The position numbers and the translations under genes are program-made. This document shows, piece by piece, positions 1 to 6,974 of a stretch of DNA of 64,000 nucleotides. The DNA comes from an uncultured Bacteroidota bacterium (lineage in GTDB: Bacteria; Bacteroidota; Bacteroidia; Flavobacteriales; Flavobacteriaceae). How positions within the stretch are numbered: the first letter of the stretch is position 1; each line of letters starts with the position of its first letter. The notes under the pieces are model-generated. The model worked only from the letters and a program-made list of their open reading frames with translations, was not told the DNA's origin and made no database searches. The stretch is taken from NCBI GenBank assembly GCA_902617285.1, contig CACMVZ010000003.1, positions 1 through 64,000 on the forward strand. The letters are read 5' to 3'.

Positions 1-288
1 CTTAGTGTAACTCTAGATACTGGTAATTTTTTTGAAAATAGAGAAGAACAGTTGAAAGACCTTGCGCCTCATACTTGTTTAATTCAAGCAAAAACATATT
101 TTGGAGGTGCTAAATGGCCAGCATTTAATGAAATAAACATTGACTATCCCGCAATAGGTAAATTAATGAGAGAAAATGATTATAGAGGATATATTTCACT
201 TGAGTTTGAAGGAAATGAAGATGCTAACACTGCAGTGCCTAAAAGTTTAAAATTATTGAGAGACTCATTTTATTTCAACCTTGCTTAA
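1..288 (+). CDS. Sugar phosphate isomerase/epimerase, C-terminal part
   Basis: The reading frame is open from the first base, so only the last 95 residues are visible and the 5' end lies outside the window. The piece reads as the C-terminal part of a xylose-isomerase-like TIM barrel (AP endonuclease family 2). A LDTGNF strand end is followed near the C-terminus by YISLEFEG, where the Glu is a usual metal-ligand position in this fold. Such proteins isomerise or epimerise sugars or inositols. The substrate cannot be told from this fragment. The next gene starts 12 bases downstream on the same strand, so the two may be cotranscribed. Confidence 0.7.
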   Translation, partial: LSVTLDTGNFFENREEQLKDLAPHTCLIQAKTYFGGAKWPAFNEINIDYPAIGKLMRENDYRGYISLEFEGNEDANTAVPKSLKLLRDSFYFNLA

Positions 289-300
289 TTTTTTTTACAT

Positions 301-1023
301 TTGAATAAAACCATTGCAGTGCAAGAAAGTCCAATCCCTATATATGTTGTTGAGTTTATGAGTCAAGAGTGGATTACTTGGTCTTTATTTTCTTTAGGTT
401 TTATATCCATACCATTAATCATAGCAAGATTTTTAAATAAAAGTCAAAAGAGGATGATTTCCTATATAATGGGGGGTCTTTTAATCATTGATTTTTTTGC
501 TGAAAATATAGGATATATTGCTTCAGGTACTTGGGATTTAGAATATAATTTACCAATCCAGTTGTGTGGAATTTCATCTTTGATCTGCTGTGTTTTACCT
601 TTTATTAGAAAGAAAGAAAAACTTTTTGAATTTGTTTACTACACAGGTATTATAGGTGGTGTTATGGCTATTCTTACACCTCAGATGAACTACTTTGATG
701 GAACAATTAGATATTTTCTTAATTACTATGTTTCTCATAGTCTAATTATAGTATTGCCGATTTTTATGTTTCTTCATTTAGACATGAAAATTCCAAGGCT
801 CTCATGGTTTAAGCTGTGGATTAATCTTAATATTTTGATGGCTATAATTATGCCTATAAACTTCTTATTGGGCTCAAACTATATGTATGTTAATGAACCT
901 CCACAGGTAGATAATCCTCTAGTAATTGGTGATTGGCCATATTATATTCTTCTTTGGGAAGTTTTTATTCTTATAATAGCTTACATGACATATTCAATAA
1001 GTAGGAGGAAACTTGTTCTGTGA
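301..1023 (+). CDS. TIGR02206 (YwaF-like) integral membrane protein
   Basis: A 240-residue protein with about six to seven hydrophobic segments. It has the family signature of a LPIQLCGIS stretch near residue 85 and an NYMYVNEPP stretch near residue 197. I recognise it as the TIGR02206/YwaF family, related to eukaryotic TMEM164 acyltransferases, but the bacterial role is unknown. The start used is TTG at 301. ATG at 358 would remove 19 residues and is a possible alternative. The stop overlaps the GTG start of the next gene by four bases, which suggests translational coupling. Confidence 0.75.
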   Translation: MNKTIAVQESPIPIYVVEFMSQEWITWSLFSLGFISIPLIIARFLNKSQKRMISYIMGGLLIIDFFAENIGYIASGTWDLEYNLPIQLCGISSLICCVLPFIRKKEKLFEFVYYTGIIGGVMAILTPQMNYFDGTIRYFLNYYVSHSLIIVLPIFMFLHLDMKIPRLSWFKLWINLNILMAIIMPINFLLGSNYMYVNEPPQVDNPLVIGDWPYYILLWEVFILIIAYMTYSISRRKLVL

Positions 1024-1502
1024 GACTGCTTTTAACAATTTTTCTTGCTTTTTCAATTCCCGAAAATGATTGCTCAACTTTCTACTTAATTAGACATGCA
1101 GAAAAAGTAAGGATAAATAAAACTGATAAAGATCCTGCTTTAAATGAAAAGGGAATGATCAGAGCCTTAAATTGGAGAGATTTTTTTATAGATAAAGACA
1201 TTTCAAAAATATACTCAACAAATTATAAGAGAACTCTTGAGACCGTTAAACCAATTGAAGTAGCAATGGGTTTAACTGCAATTTTATATTCTCCATCAAG
1301 CATCGACTATAAAAATTTTATTTCATCTAATAAAGGTGAAATAGTTCTTGTTGTAGGACATAGCAATACAATTCCAGACTTTGTAAACGAATTAATTAAT
1401 GATCAGGTCTACTCTCAGATAGACGATTTGAATAACTCTAATTTGTATATTGTTAGCCTATGTGAATCTAATATATCACACAGGTTAATTAAAGTAAATT
1501 AA
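1020..1502 (+). CDS. Histidine phosphatase family protein (SixA-like)
   Basis: A 160-residue protein of the phosphoglycerate-mutase-like histidine phosphatase superfamily. The catalytic RHAE motif is at residues 25-28, a YKRT segment supplies an Arg near residue 71, and the second catalytic His is in VVGHSNT near residue 114. The first 13 residues are hydrophobic, so it may be exported or membrane-anchored. Its start GTG overlaps the preceding stop, and its TAA overlaps the ATG of the next gene, giving a tight three-gene unit. The short length fits SixA-type phosphatases better than sugar-phosphate mutases. The substrate is unknown. Confidence 0.8.
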   Translation: MRLLLTIFLAFSIPENDCSTFYLIRHAEKVRINKTDKDPALNEKGMIRALNWRDFFIDKDISKIYSTNYKRTLETVKPIEVAMGLTAILYSPSSIDYKNFISSNKGEIVLVVGHSNTIPDFVNELINDQVYSQIDDLNNSNLYIVSLCESNISHRLIKVN

Positions 1503-2110
1503 TGGATACTCCAATAAATGTTTTTAGTGATTGGGCCCAAAATGGTAAAGATGAGGGTATGGAAAGACATCATAATAAATCAGTAATGAATATGATTGAT
1601 TTTGCGTGTAGTGGATTACCAGAATATTCTTTTATTGATGCTGGATGTGGAAATGGCTGGGTTGTAAGACATATTTCCAATGATTCAAAATGTAATTGTG
1701 CAATTGGTGTTGATGGATCCTTTAATATGATTAAAAAAGCCAAGAAGCTTGATGATAAAAACAAATATTATTGTGAAGATTTGTTAAAATGGAAACCTCA
1801 CAGTAAAGTTGATATAGTTCTCTCCATGGAAGTGTTTTATTATTTCGAGAACCCGGGGTTACTTATTAAACACATAAATAATAATTGGATAAAAAGTGGG
1901 GGTAGATTAATAATGGGGGTAGATTATTATCAAGAAAATGAGGCTTCTCATTCATGGCAAAAAGACTGTGGAATTTCAATTATGAAGCTTCACTCTGAAA
2001 AAGAGTGGAAAAGATTTTTTGAAAATGCAGGTTTAAATGAGGTTAAGTCTTGGCGAAATGATCAGGATGAAGAATGGGGAGGAACCTTAATTGTTACTGG
2101 TATTAATTAA
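1502..2110 (+). CDS. Class I SAM-dependent methyltransferase
   Basis: A 202-residue Rossmann-fold methyltransferase. Motif I, FIDAGCGNGW, is at residues 44-53 and binds S-adenosylmethionine. A GVDGS acidic-loop region follows, and the VLSMEVFYYF stretch corresponds to the post-II region. The acceptor substrate cannot be inferred. The ATG is part of a TAATG overlap with the phosphatase gene, so it is the distal gene of that operon. Its 3' end overlaps the convergent FMN reductase gene by eight bases. Confidence 0.8.
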   Translation: MDTPINVFSDWAQNGKDEGMERHHNKSVMNMIDFACSGLPEYSFIDAGCGNGWVVRHISNDSKCNCAIGVDGSFNMIKKAKKLDDKNKYYCEDLLKWKPHSKVDIVLSMEVFYYFENPGLLIKHINNNWIKSGGRLIMGVDYYQENEASHSWQKDCGISIMKLHSEKEWKRFFENAGLNEVKSWRNDQDEEWGGTLIVTGIN

Positions 2111-2639
2111 TTTGTTGTAAAAAGATTTTAATTTGCTCTTCTAATAAGCCCATTAATTTTTTATTTAATATACCTTCTTTGTCAGAAAAGTTTTCTTCAA
2201 ATTTAGGTAAGCTAAAGTTTGGTATCTCATATTCACTCTGTTGAGAAAATCTTGATAAGGCAGCACTCATAACTGATTTACCTCCTCTTGAGCCATTGGA
2301 TGCAGAGAGAAGAAGAATAGGTTTGTAATTCCAAACAATTTCATCAATTACAGATATCCAATCATAAATATTTTTAAATGCAGCGGTGTATGATCCGTTA
2401 TGTTCTGCAAGTGATATAACTATTCCGTCTGAAGCTTTAATGAGGTTTTTAAATTCATAGGCTTTTTCAGGAATACCATCAACTTTCTTTCTATCATCAC
2501 TATATATTGGCATTTCATAGTCATTTAAATCAATAAGAATTGCCTCTTGAGGAGCAATTTTATTCGCTACAAAAGAGGCAAGTTTTTTATTCATTGAGTT
2601 TTTTGATGACGATGCACCAAAAGCTAGAATTTTACTCAT
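2103..2639 (-). CDS. NAD(P)H-dependent FMN reductase
   Basis: A 178-residue flavodoxin-fold oxidoreductase of the NADPH-dependent FMN reductase family. The flavin phosphate loop is the Ser-rich GASSSKNSMNKKLA near the N-terminus, and LAEHNGSYTAAFKNIYDW is the characteristic central motif. These enzymes reduce flavins, quinones or azo compounds with NAD(P)H. The ATG overlaps the stop of the tiny CDGSH-like gene upstream (TAATG), which places it last in an operon with YceI and that small protein. Confidence 0.85.
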   Translation of the reverse strand: MSKILAFGASSSKNSMNKKLASFVANKIAPQEAILIDLNDYEMPIYSDDRKKVDGIPEKAYEFKNLIKASDGIVISLAEHNGSYTAAFKNIYDWISVIDEIVWNYKPILLLSASNGSRGGKSVMSAALSRFSQQSEYEIPNFSLPKFEENFSDKEGILNKKLMGLLEEQIKIFLQQIN

Positions 2640-2722
2640 TATTTTGTGTTATGTGAACCATCACAGTAACCATTTGGGTCATTTGTGTTACCACAACCAC
2701 ATTGAGGTCTATCGTAATTCAT
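2639..2722 (-). CDS. 27-residue CDGSH-like Cys/His micro-protein
   Basis: A very small frame that is unlikely to be random. It starts one base after the YceI stop, ends in a TAATG overlap with the FMN reductase, and carries CGCG near residue 8 and YCDGSH near residue 19. CDGSH iron-sulphur proteins (mitoNEET type) bind a 2Fe-2S cluster through C-x-C and CDGSH. The ligands are present here, but the interval between them differs from the usual consensus by about a residue, and the rest of the domain is missing. It could bind iron or zinc, perhaps as a dimer. Its function is inferred only from the motif and its redox neighbour. Confidence 0.6.
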   Translation of the reverse strand: MNYDRPQCGCGNTNDPNGYCDGSHNTK

Positions 2723-2723
2723 A

Positions 2724-3335
2724 TTATAAAGTTGTTAGTTGAATAGATAATTCGATATCATCGTATATAAGTTTATCACCAAGATTTTCAAAAAACGATC
2801 CTGATCTAAACCTTACATCGTACTTTGACCTATCGAATACAAGATTAGCAGACCAACCATCCTCTGAATTTATCATCTCAAAATTAACTGGGTGAGTAAA
2901 TCCCTTAATAGATAAATCTGCTAAAACATTCCATTTACCATCTGATATTAATTCAGAACTGCTAATTTTTATAGCTGCTGTAGGATAAGATTCTACAGAA
3001 AAAAAGTCATCTGATTTTAAATGACCTTCTAATCTTGCCTTACTATCTCCTTCCATATCTTGATTATTTATAGAAGTCATATCAACAATAAACTCGCCAT
3101 TAACAATCGAACCATTAGAAATCTCAAAATTACCAGAAACAAAATCTAATGTACCATAATGAGAACTTGTAGATACTTCTCTACCTGTCCAAGTAATTTG
3201 GCTCTGTGCAGTCTCTATATTATAAATATTGTCAGCTGTAATAACACCTTGTGCTTGCTGTGTACTAGCTTGGTTTGGATTATTATTACAAGAAGCTAGT
3301 ATTAGTAACATTAAAAAAGTGAATAATTTTTTCAT
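2724..3335 (-). CDS. YceI family lipoprotein
   Basis: A 203-residue protein with a lipoprotein signal (hydrophobic residues 3-14, lipobox ending in LASC with Cys16). A YceI beta-barrel domain follows from about residue 38 (ETAQSQITWTGREV) to the C-terminus, with the usual GNFEISNG and VNGEFIVDM strands. YceI proteins bind polyisoprenoid-like lipids in a barrel and are periplasmic or outer-membrane attached. It is the first gene of a minus-strand operon with the CDGSH-like micro-protein and an FMN reductase. That pairing hints at a quinone or isoprenoid redox role, which is inference. Confidence 0.85.
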   Translation of the reverse strand: MKKLFTFLMLLILASCNNNPNQASTQQAQGVITADNIYNIETAQSQITWTGREVSTSSHYGTLDFVSGNFEISNGSIVNGEFIVDMTSINNQDMEGDSKARLEGHLKSDDFFSVESYPTAAIKISSSELISDGKWNVLADLSIKGFTHPVNFEMINSEDGWSANLVFDRSKYDVRFRSGSFFENLGDKLIYDDIELSIQLTTL

Positions 3336-3432
3336 TTGATTAAAATTTGTATAAAACTAGAAAAATGAAAATTCGTTAAGAATAAACATTTTAGTTTTAA
3401 TTATTATTTAACATTATTAAAGAATCAACAAA

Positions 3433-3548
3433 TGTAAAGTAAGCTTTACAAAGATAAAGTAAAGTTTATTTTACAAATTGTTTATTTTGTAGAATATGTA
3501 AAGTTTATTTTACAAAAAATTTATTATATTTGTAAAGTTTATTTTACA
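3433..3548. repeat. Array of four TGTAAA-N6-TTTACA palindromes (candidate operators)
   Basis: Four 18-bp near-palindromes lie at 3433-3450, 3458-3475, 3497-3514 and 3531-3548. The last two are identical (TGTAAAGTTTATTTTACA). The second differs only in its first base, and the first has a different spacer. The last copy overlaps the promoter box, covers the likely transcription start and ends two bases before the ATG of the XRE regulator gene. This is the geometry of an autorepressor operator set. The remaining DNA from 3336 to 3432 is AT-rich, with nothing else recognised. Confidence 0.75.
3525..3532 (+). promoter_or_regulatory. Promoter -7 box for the XRE regulator gene
   Basis: TATATTTG is a perfect match to the Bacteroidota -7 consensus TAnnTTTG. 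It lies 17 bases before the ATG at 3550 and overlaps the first two bases of the fourth palindrome, so a protein bound there should block it. Confidence 0.65.
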
Positions 3549-3549
3549 A

Positions 3550-3744
3550 ATGCTAGTTAATAGGGTAAAAGATTATAGAAAAGGGAGGGGCTTAACACAA
3601 GAAGATTTAGCCATAAAGGCTGGTGTTAGCAGGCAGACTATAATTTCAATCGAAAAAAATAAATTTATTCCAGGGCTTGATGTTGCATTAAAGATTTCTT
3701 CTTCACTTGAAGTTAGCATTGATAAACTCTTTTATTTTGTTTAA
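3550..3744 (+). CDS. XRE-family helix-turn-helix regulator
   Basis: A 64-residue protein that is almost entirely one Cro/C1-type HTH domain. LTQEDLAIKAGVSRQT is the helix-turn-helix (about residues 15-30), followed by IISIEKNKFIPGLDVALKI. Short stand-alone regulators of this kind usually bind as dimers to palindromes in their own promoter, and a four-copy palindrome array sits directly upstream. The stop codon abuts the ATG of the Stealth gene, so both are probably on one mRNA and under the same control. What it senses is not visible, since there is no ligand-binding domain. Confidence 0.85.
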   Translation: MLVNRVKDYRKGRGLTQEDLAIKAGVSRQTIISIEKNKFIPGLDVALKISSSLEVSIDKLFYFV

Positions 3745-4686
3745 ATGAGAAGCATAGACGCAGTTATTACTTGGGTTGACGGATCTAAAGAAAACTATAA
3801 AAAGAAAATAGAAAAACATTTAACCACGTCAACAAACTATAAAAGGCAGTATTTACAAGCTAATGAAATTGAATATTGTGTAAAATCTATTTTAAAATTT
3901 GCTCCATTTGTAAGGAGAATATTCATTGTTACAGACAACCAAAAGCCCAGTTTTAAAAATTTGGAAGACCTTATAGTAAGCAATAAAGTTAAGATTGTTG
4001 ACCACAAAGAAATTTTTAAAGGTTATGAACAATATTTACCAACATTTAATATTAGATCAATTGATGCTATGCTCCATAGAATAGAAGATCTGTCTGAAAA
4101 GTTCGTTTATTTTAATGATGATGTTTTTTTAATAAACAACATTCGTGAGGAAGATTGGTTTGTAGAAAATAAAGGAGTATTAATGGGTAACTGGGCTAAA
4201 AGCTACAGCATTAACCCTCTTAAGGTTTTATCGGGAAAATTTAAAAAAATATTCGGTCTAAGGCCAAGTTTCAATGCCTCACAGTCAAAGGCAGCCAACA
4301 TAAGTGGTTTTAAAAAAGAATATTTTAAATCATATCATACTGCAAGGCCTCAAATTAAATCATTAATTAAGGAATTTTACAGTAAAAACCCTGAATCTCT
4401 AATAAATCAAATTAAATATAGGTTTCGAAATTATAATCAGTTTATGCCATATAGTCTATGTTGGCATCTAATGATTAAAGAAAATAGGGCAATAATAAAG
4501 GGGGTGAAAGAACTAAAAGAAGTTAAGCAAACCAAGAACTTTAATCCCGGTCAAATTATTTCAATTTTAAAAAAAATAGATGCTACAAAAGAAGTCAAAT
4601 ATTTAAATATTCAGGATTTAAATTACGCAAGCAAAGATGTATTTATGATTTTCGACAAATGGATGAGAAAAAAACTACAAGGTTAA
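3745..4686 (+). CDS. Stealth-family sugar-phosphate transferase
   Basis: A 313-residue protein with the Stealth conserved regions in order. CR1 is DAVITWVDGS (residues 5-14). CR2 is NEIEYCVKSI followed by RRIFIVTDNQ (residues 40-66). An FNDD motif lies at 123-126, and a YHTARP segment near residue 190 is CR3-like. Stealth proteins transfer hexose-1-phosphates from UDP-sugars to build phosphodiester-linked capsule or glycan. It starts one base after the regulator stop. No other capsule genes are adjacent, so the acceptor is unknown. It may act on a surface glycan made elsewhere. Confidence 0.85.
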   Translation: MRSIDAVITWVDGSKENYKKKIEKHLTTSTNYKRQYLQANEIEYCVKSILKFAPFVRRIFIVTDNQKPSFKNLEDLIVSNKVKIVDHKEIFKGYEQYLPTFNIRSIDAMLHRIEDLSEKFVYFNDDVFLINNIREEDWFVENKGVLMGNWAKSYSINPLKVLSGKFKKIFGLRPSFNASQSKAANISGFKKEYFKSYHTARPQIKSLIKEFYSKNPESLINQIKYRFRNYNQFMPYSLCWHLMIKENRAIIKGVKELKEVKQTKNFNPGQIISILKKIDATKEVKYLNIQDLNYASKDVFMIFDKWMRKKLQG

Positions 4687-4689
4687 AGT

Positions 4690-5901
4690 CTATAGTTTTG
4701 AAATAACCGAGACCACTCTTTCAACTTCTTCCATTGTGTTATATAAAGAAATTCCAAGCCTGGTTACCCCACCACTTTCTTCAAGCCCAAGTTGCTGGAT
4801 AGCTTTTAAAGCATAGAAGTGTCCGTCCCAAGCACATATGTTTTCAGATGCAAGAGCCTTACATATTTCTTGAGGTGTGAAATCAGAGTGAACAAATGAT
4901 ACGGTTGGTGTTCTTTTGGTGTCTGAAAAATCTTTACCTACAACATTTACCTTATCTAAATTATTTATAGATTCATACAGCTCTTTGGCAAGTGCAAATT
5001 CATGGCTACTTATTTTAGAAAATGCATTTATTAATTTATCTCTAGATGAATTACCATCTCCTATATTAGCAATAAAGTCAATTGCAGATGAGACTCCTGC
5101 ACAAGCAGCATGATTGAGAGTGCCTGTCTCAATTATATAGGGCGCCTTCTGATCCTGAACTACCAAACGATCAGTTTCTAGTTGTTCTAATAAACCCGGT
5201 TTGGAATATAAAAAGCCAACATGTGGGCCATAAAACTTATATGAAGAGCATAGGAGAAAATCACATCCAAGCTCTTTTACATTAATTGAGAAATGAGGAG
5301 CATAGTGAACAGCATCCAAAAGGAACAAGCAGTTTTGTGGAAGAAAAGATTTAACCGATATAAAGTCATTCAACGTTCCAAGGGCATTGGATGACATTCC
5401 CATACAAACCATTACTGTTTTATCATTAATCTTATTTCTAAAATCTTCATAATCAAGTTCTCCATTTTTAAGTAAGCTTACCTCAATTAATTTAACACCT
5501 GCTTCCTTAAGAACTCTCCAAGGACCCCTGTTTGCCTCGTGATCTAATTCAGTTATAATAACCTCATCTCCTGAGTTAAATTTTTTGGCTAAAGCTCTAG
5601 CAAGACTGTAATTTAAAGATGTCATATTTTGACCAATCGAAATTGTGTCTGGATTGTCTGAACCAAGAAATTCAGACATTTTTAGCCTTAAATCATCCAT
5701 CACTTTATCAGTCTCTTGACTAGTTATAAACTCTCCATGAGTGTTAGCATTTGATCTAATATAATATTGTGAAATGGCTTCAATGACTTGAATTGGAACT
5801 TGTGTTCCACCAGGACCATCTAAGTAAATAATTTGATTTTTGTTATGATCTACTCTCCCTATAGAGGGGAAAAATTCTCTTATTTCTGAAGAATTGATCA
5901 T
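4690..5901 (-). CDS. Cysteine desulfurase-like class V aminotransferase (VC1184 family)
   Basis: A PLP enzyme of fold type I, TIGR01976 (VC1184) family. Counting from the chosen ATG at 5901, YLDGPGGTQVP is near the N-terminus, a THGEF substrate segment follows, LDAVHY carries the PLP-contacting Asp at about 196, and SSYKFYGPH holds the PLP-binding Lys at about 222. The family resembles SufS/NifS, but true desulfurase activity is unproven. An upstream ATG at 5931 would add ten residues and overlap the preceding gene by 19 bases. The 5901 start fits family N-termini better. It is the last gene of a three-gene minus-strand operon. Confidence 0.8.
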   Translation of the reverse strand: MINSSEIREFFPSIGRVDHNKNQIIYLDGPGGTQVPIQVIEAISQYYIRSNANTHGEFITSQETDKVMDDLRLKMSEFLGSDNPDTISIGQNMTSLNYSLARALAKKFNSGDEVIITELDHEANRGPWRVLKEAGVKLIEVSLLKNGELDYEDFRNKINDKTVMVCMGMSSNALGTLNDFISVKSFLPQNCLFLLDAVHYAPHFSINVKELGCDFLLCSSYKFYGPHVGFLYSKPGLLEQLETDRLVVQDQKAPYIIETGTLNHAACAGVSSAIDFIANIGDGNSSRDKLINAFSKISSHEFALAKELYESINNLDKVNVVGKDFSDTKRTPTVSFVHSDFTPQEICKALASENICAWDGHFYALKAIQQLGLEESGGVTRLGISLYNTMEEVERVVSVISKL

Positions 5902-5912
5902 GGACAATTTAG

Positions 5913-6974
5913 CTATTGTTCTAGCTTCCAAAAGGCAATACCACCTGCCTGCTTACCAATATTAACAGAGCTTACTAACTTGGCTTTGCCAATATCAATG
6001 ACATCAAGGACACCTGGCTCTCCGCCTATTCCCTCTACTGTAACAAATGCATATTTATTATCAGGTGAGATAACGACACCATGGGAAACCTTTGTTGTAT
6101 TATCTACAATCTTGGTTTTACCTGTTTTGAGATTTTTGATTTCTGTTTTTCCTTCACCTTTCAATGTTGTTACAAGTTTTTTCCCATCTGAAGTAATATC
6201 AATATTGTATGGGCCTTTTCCTGTCTTAAATCTATTTATAATCTGCCAAGAGTCAGTATCAACCTCAATTATCTCATTAGAAGAATTGCCCGCTATATAA
6301 ACTTTTGAATCAGATGGATGAGGGATGACCCAAGTTGGCTGAGTAGTTGAGTGATGCATACCCTGATGATCCATGCCCTGATGATTCATGTGATGGTTAT
6401 TATCAAGTTGAAGAACACGATTAACCTCTAGAGACACGGTATCTACCTCATATAACTCACCTGACATCATTGCTACCGAGTATTGAAATCTTCCATCTGG
6501 AGAAATTCTAGAACCATGAGGCATAACTCCTGTTGGAATTTTAGTTATCTCTGTCATTGTTTGAGGGTCAACAACTGAAACTGAACTTGGAGTCATAGTT
6601 CCATACAACTTAAAATTTACACAATATAAGAGTCCTGTCAAGCTAGATATTTCCATAGTTGCAGGAAAATAACCTAATTCTGTGGTTGCAATTTCAGTAT
6701 TTGTTTTAGTTGAAAACTTAGTTAAAGTTCCATAAGGGTTTCCATGAGCTAAAGAAAGATACCAGTAATCACCAGAGGGATCAACGGTTAGTCCGTGTGG
6801 ACCCTCTGTTTCAGCAAATTTAATCCCAACAGGGATTCTCTCTAACTCAGTGGCACTTTTTCCATCAAATTTTATTAACGAAACAGTATCATCAGATTCT
6901 GCAGCAACATATAGATAATAGTTTTGAGAAAAGCCAAATGTTGTAAATGCAAAAAATAAAATTAACCTTTTCAT
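5913..6974 (-). CDS. Secreted YncE/YVTN-type beta-propeller with a His/Met-rich loop
   Basis: A 353-residue protein with an N-terminal signal peptide (about residues 1-16) and repeated strands of the YVTN seven-bladed propeller type, such as GPHGLTVDPSGDYWY, MPHGSRISPDGRFQY, GPYNIDITSDGKK and SHGVVISPDNKYAF. Between blades, at about residues 192-209, is a His- and Met-rich insert built on a repeated HQGM unit, which looks able to bind copper or another soft metal. The stop lies just upstream of the aminotransferase start, and its ATG overlaps the stop of the LVIVD gene upstream. The function is unknown. Many such proteins act in the periplasm or outside the cell. Confidence 0.8.
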   Translation of the reverse strand: MKRLILFFAFTTFGFSQNYYLYVAAESDDTVSLIKFDGKSATELERIPVGIKFAETEGPHGLTVDPSGDYWYLSLAHGNPYGTLTKFSTKTNTEIATTELGYFPATMEISSLTGLLYCVNFKLYGTMTPSSVSVVDPQTMTEITKIPTGVMPHGSRISPDGRFQYSVAMMSGELYEVDTVSLEVNRVLQLDNNHHMNHQGMDHQGMHHSTTQPTWVIPHPSDSKVYIAGNSSNEIIEVDTDSWQIINRFKTGKGPYNIDITSDGKKLVTTLKGEGKTEIKNLKTGKTKIVDNTTKVSHGVVISPDNKYAFVTVEGIGGEPGVLDVIDIGKAKLVSSVNIGKQAGGIAFWKLEQ

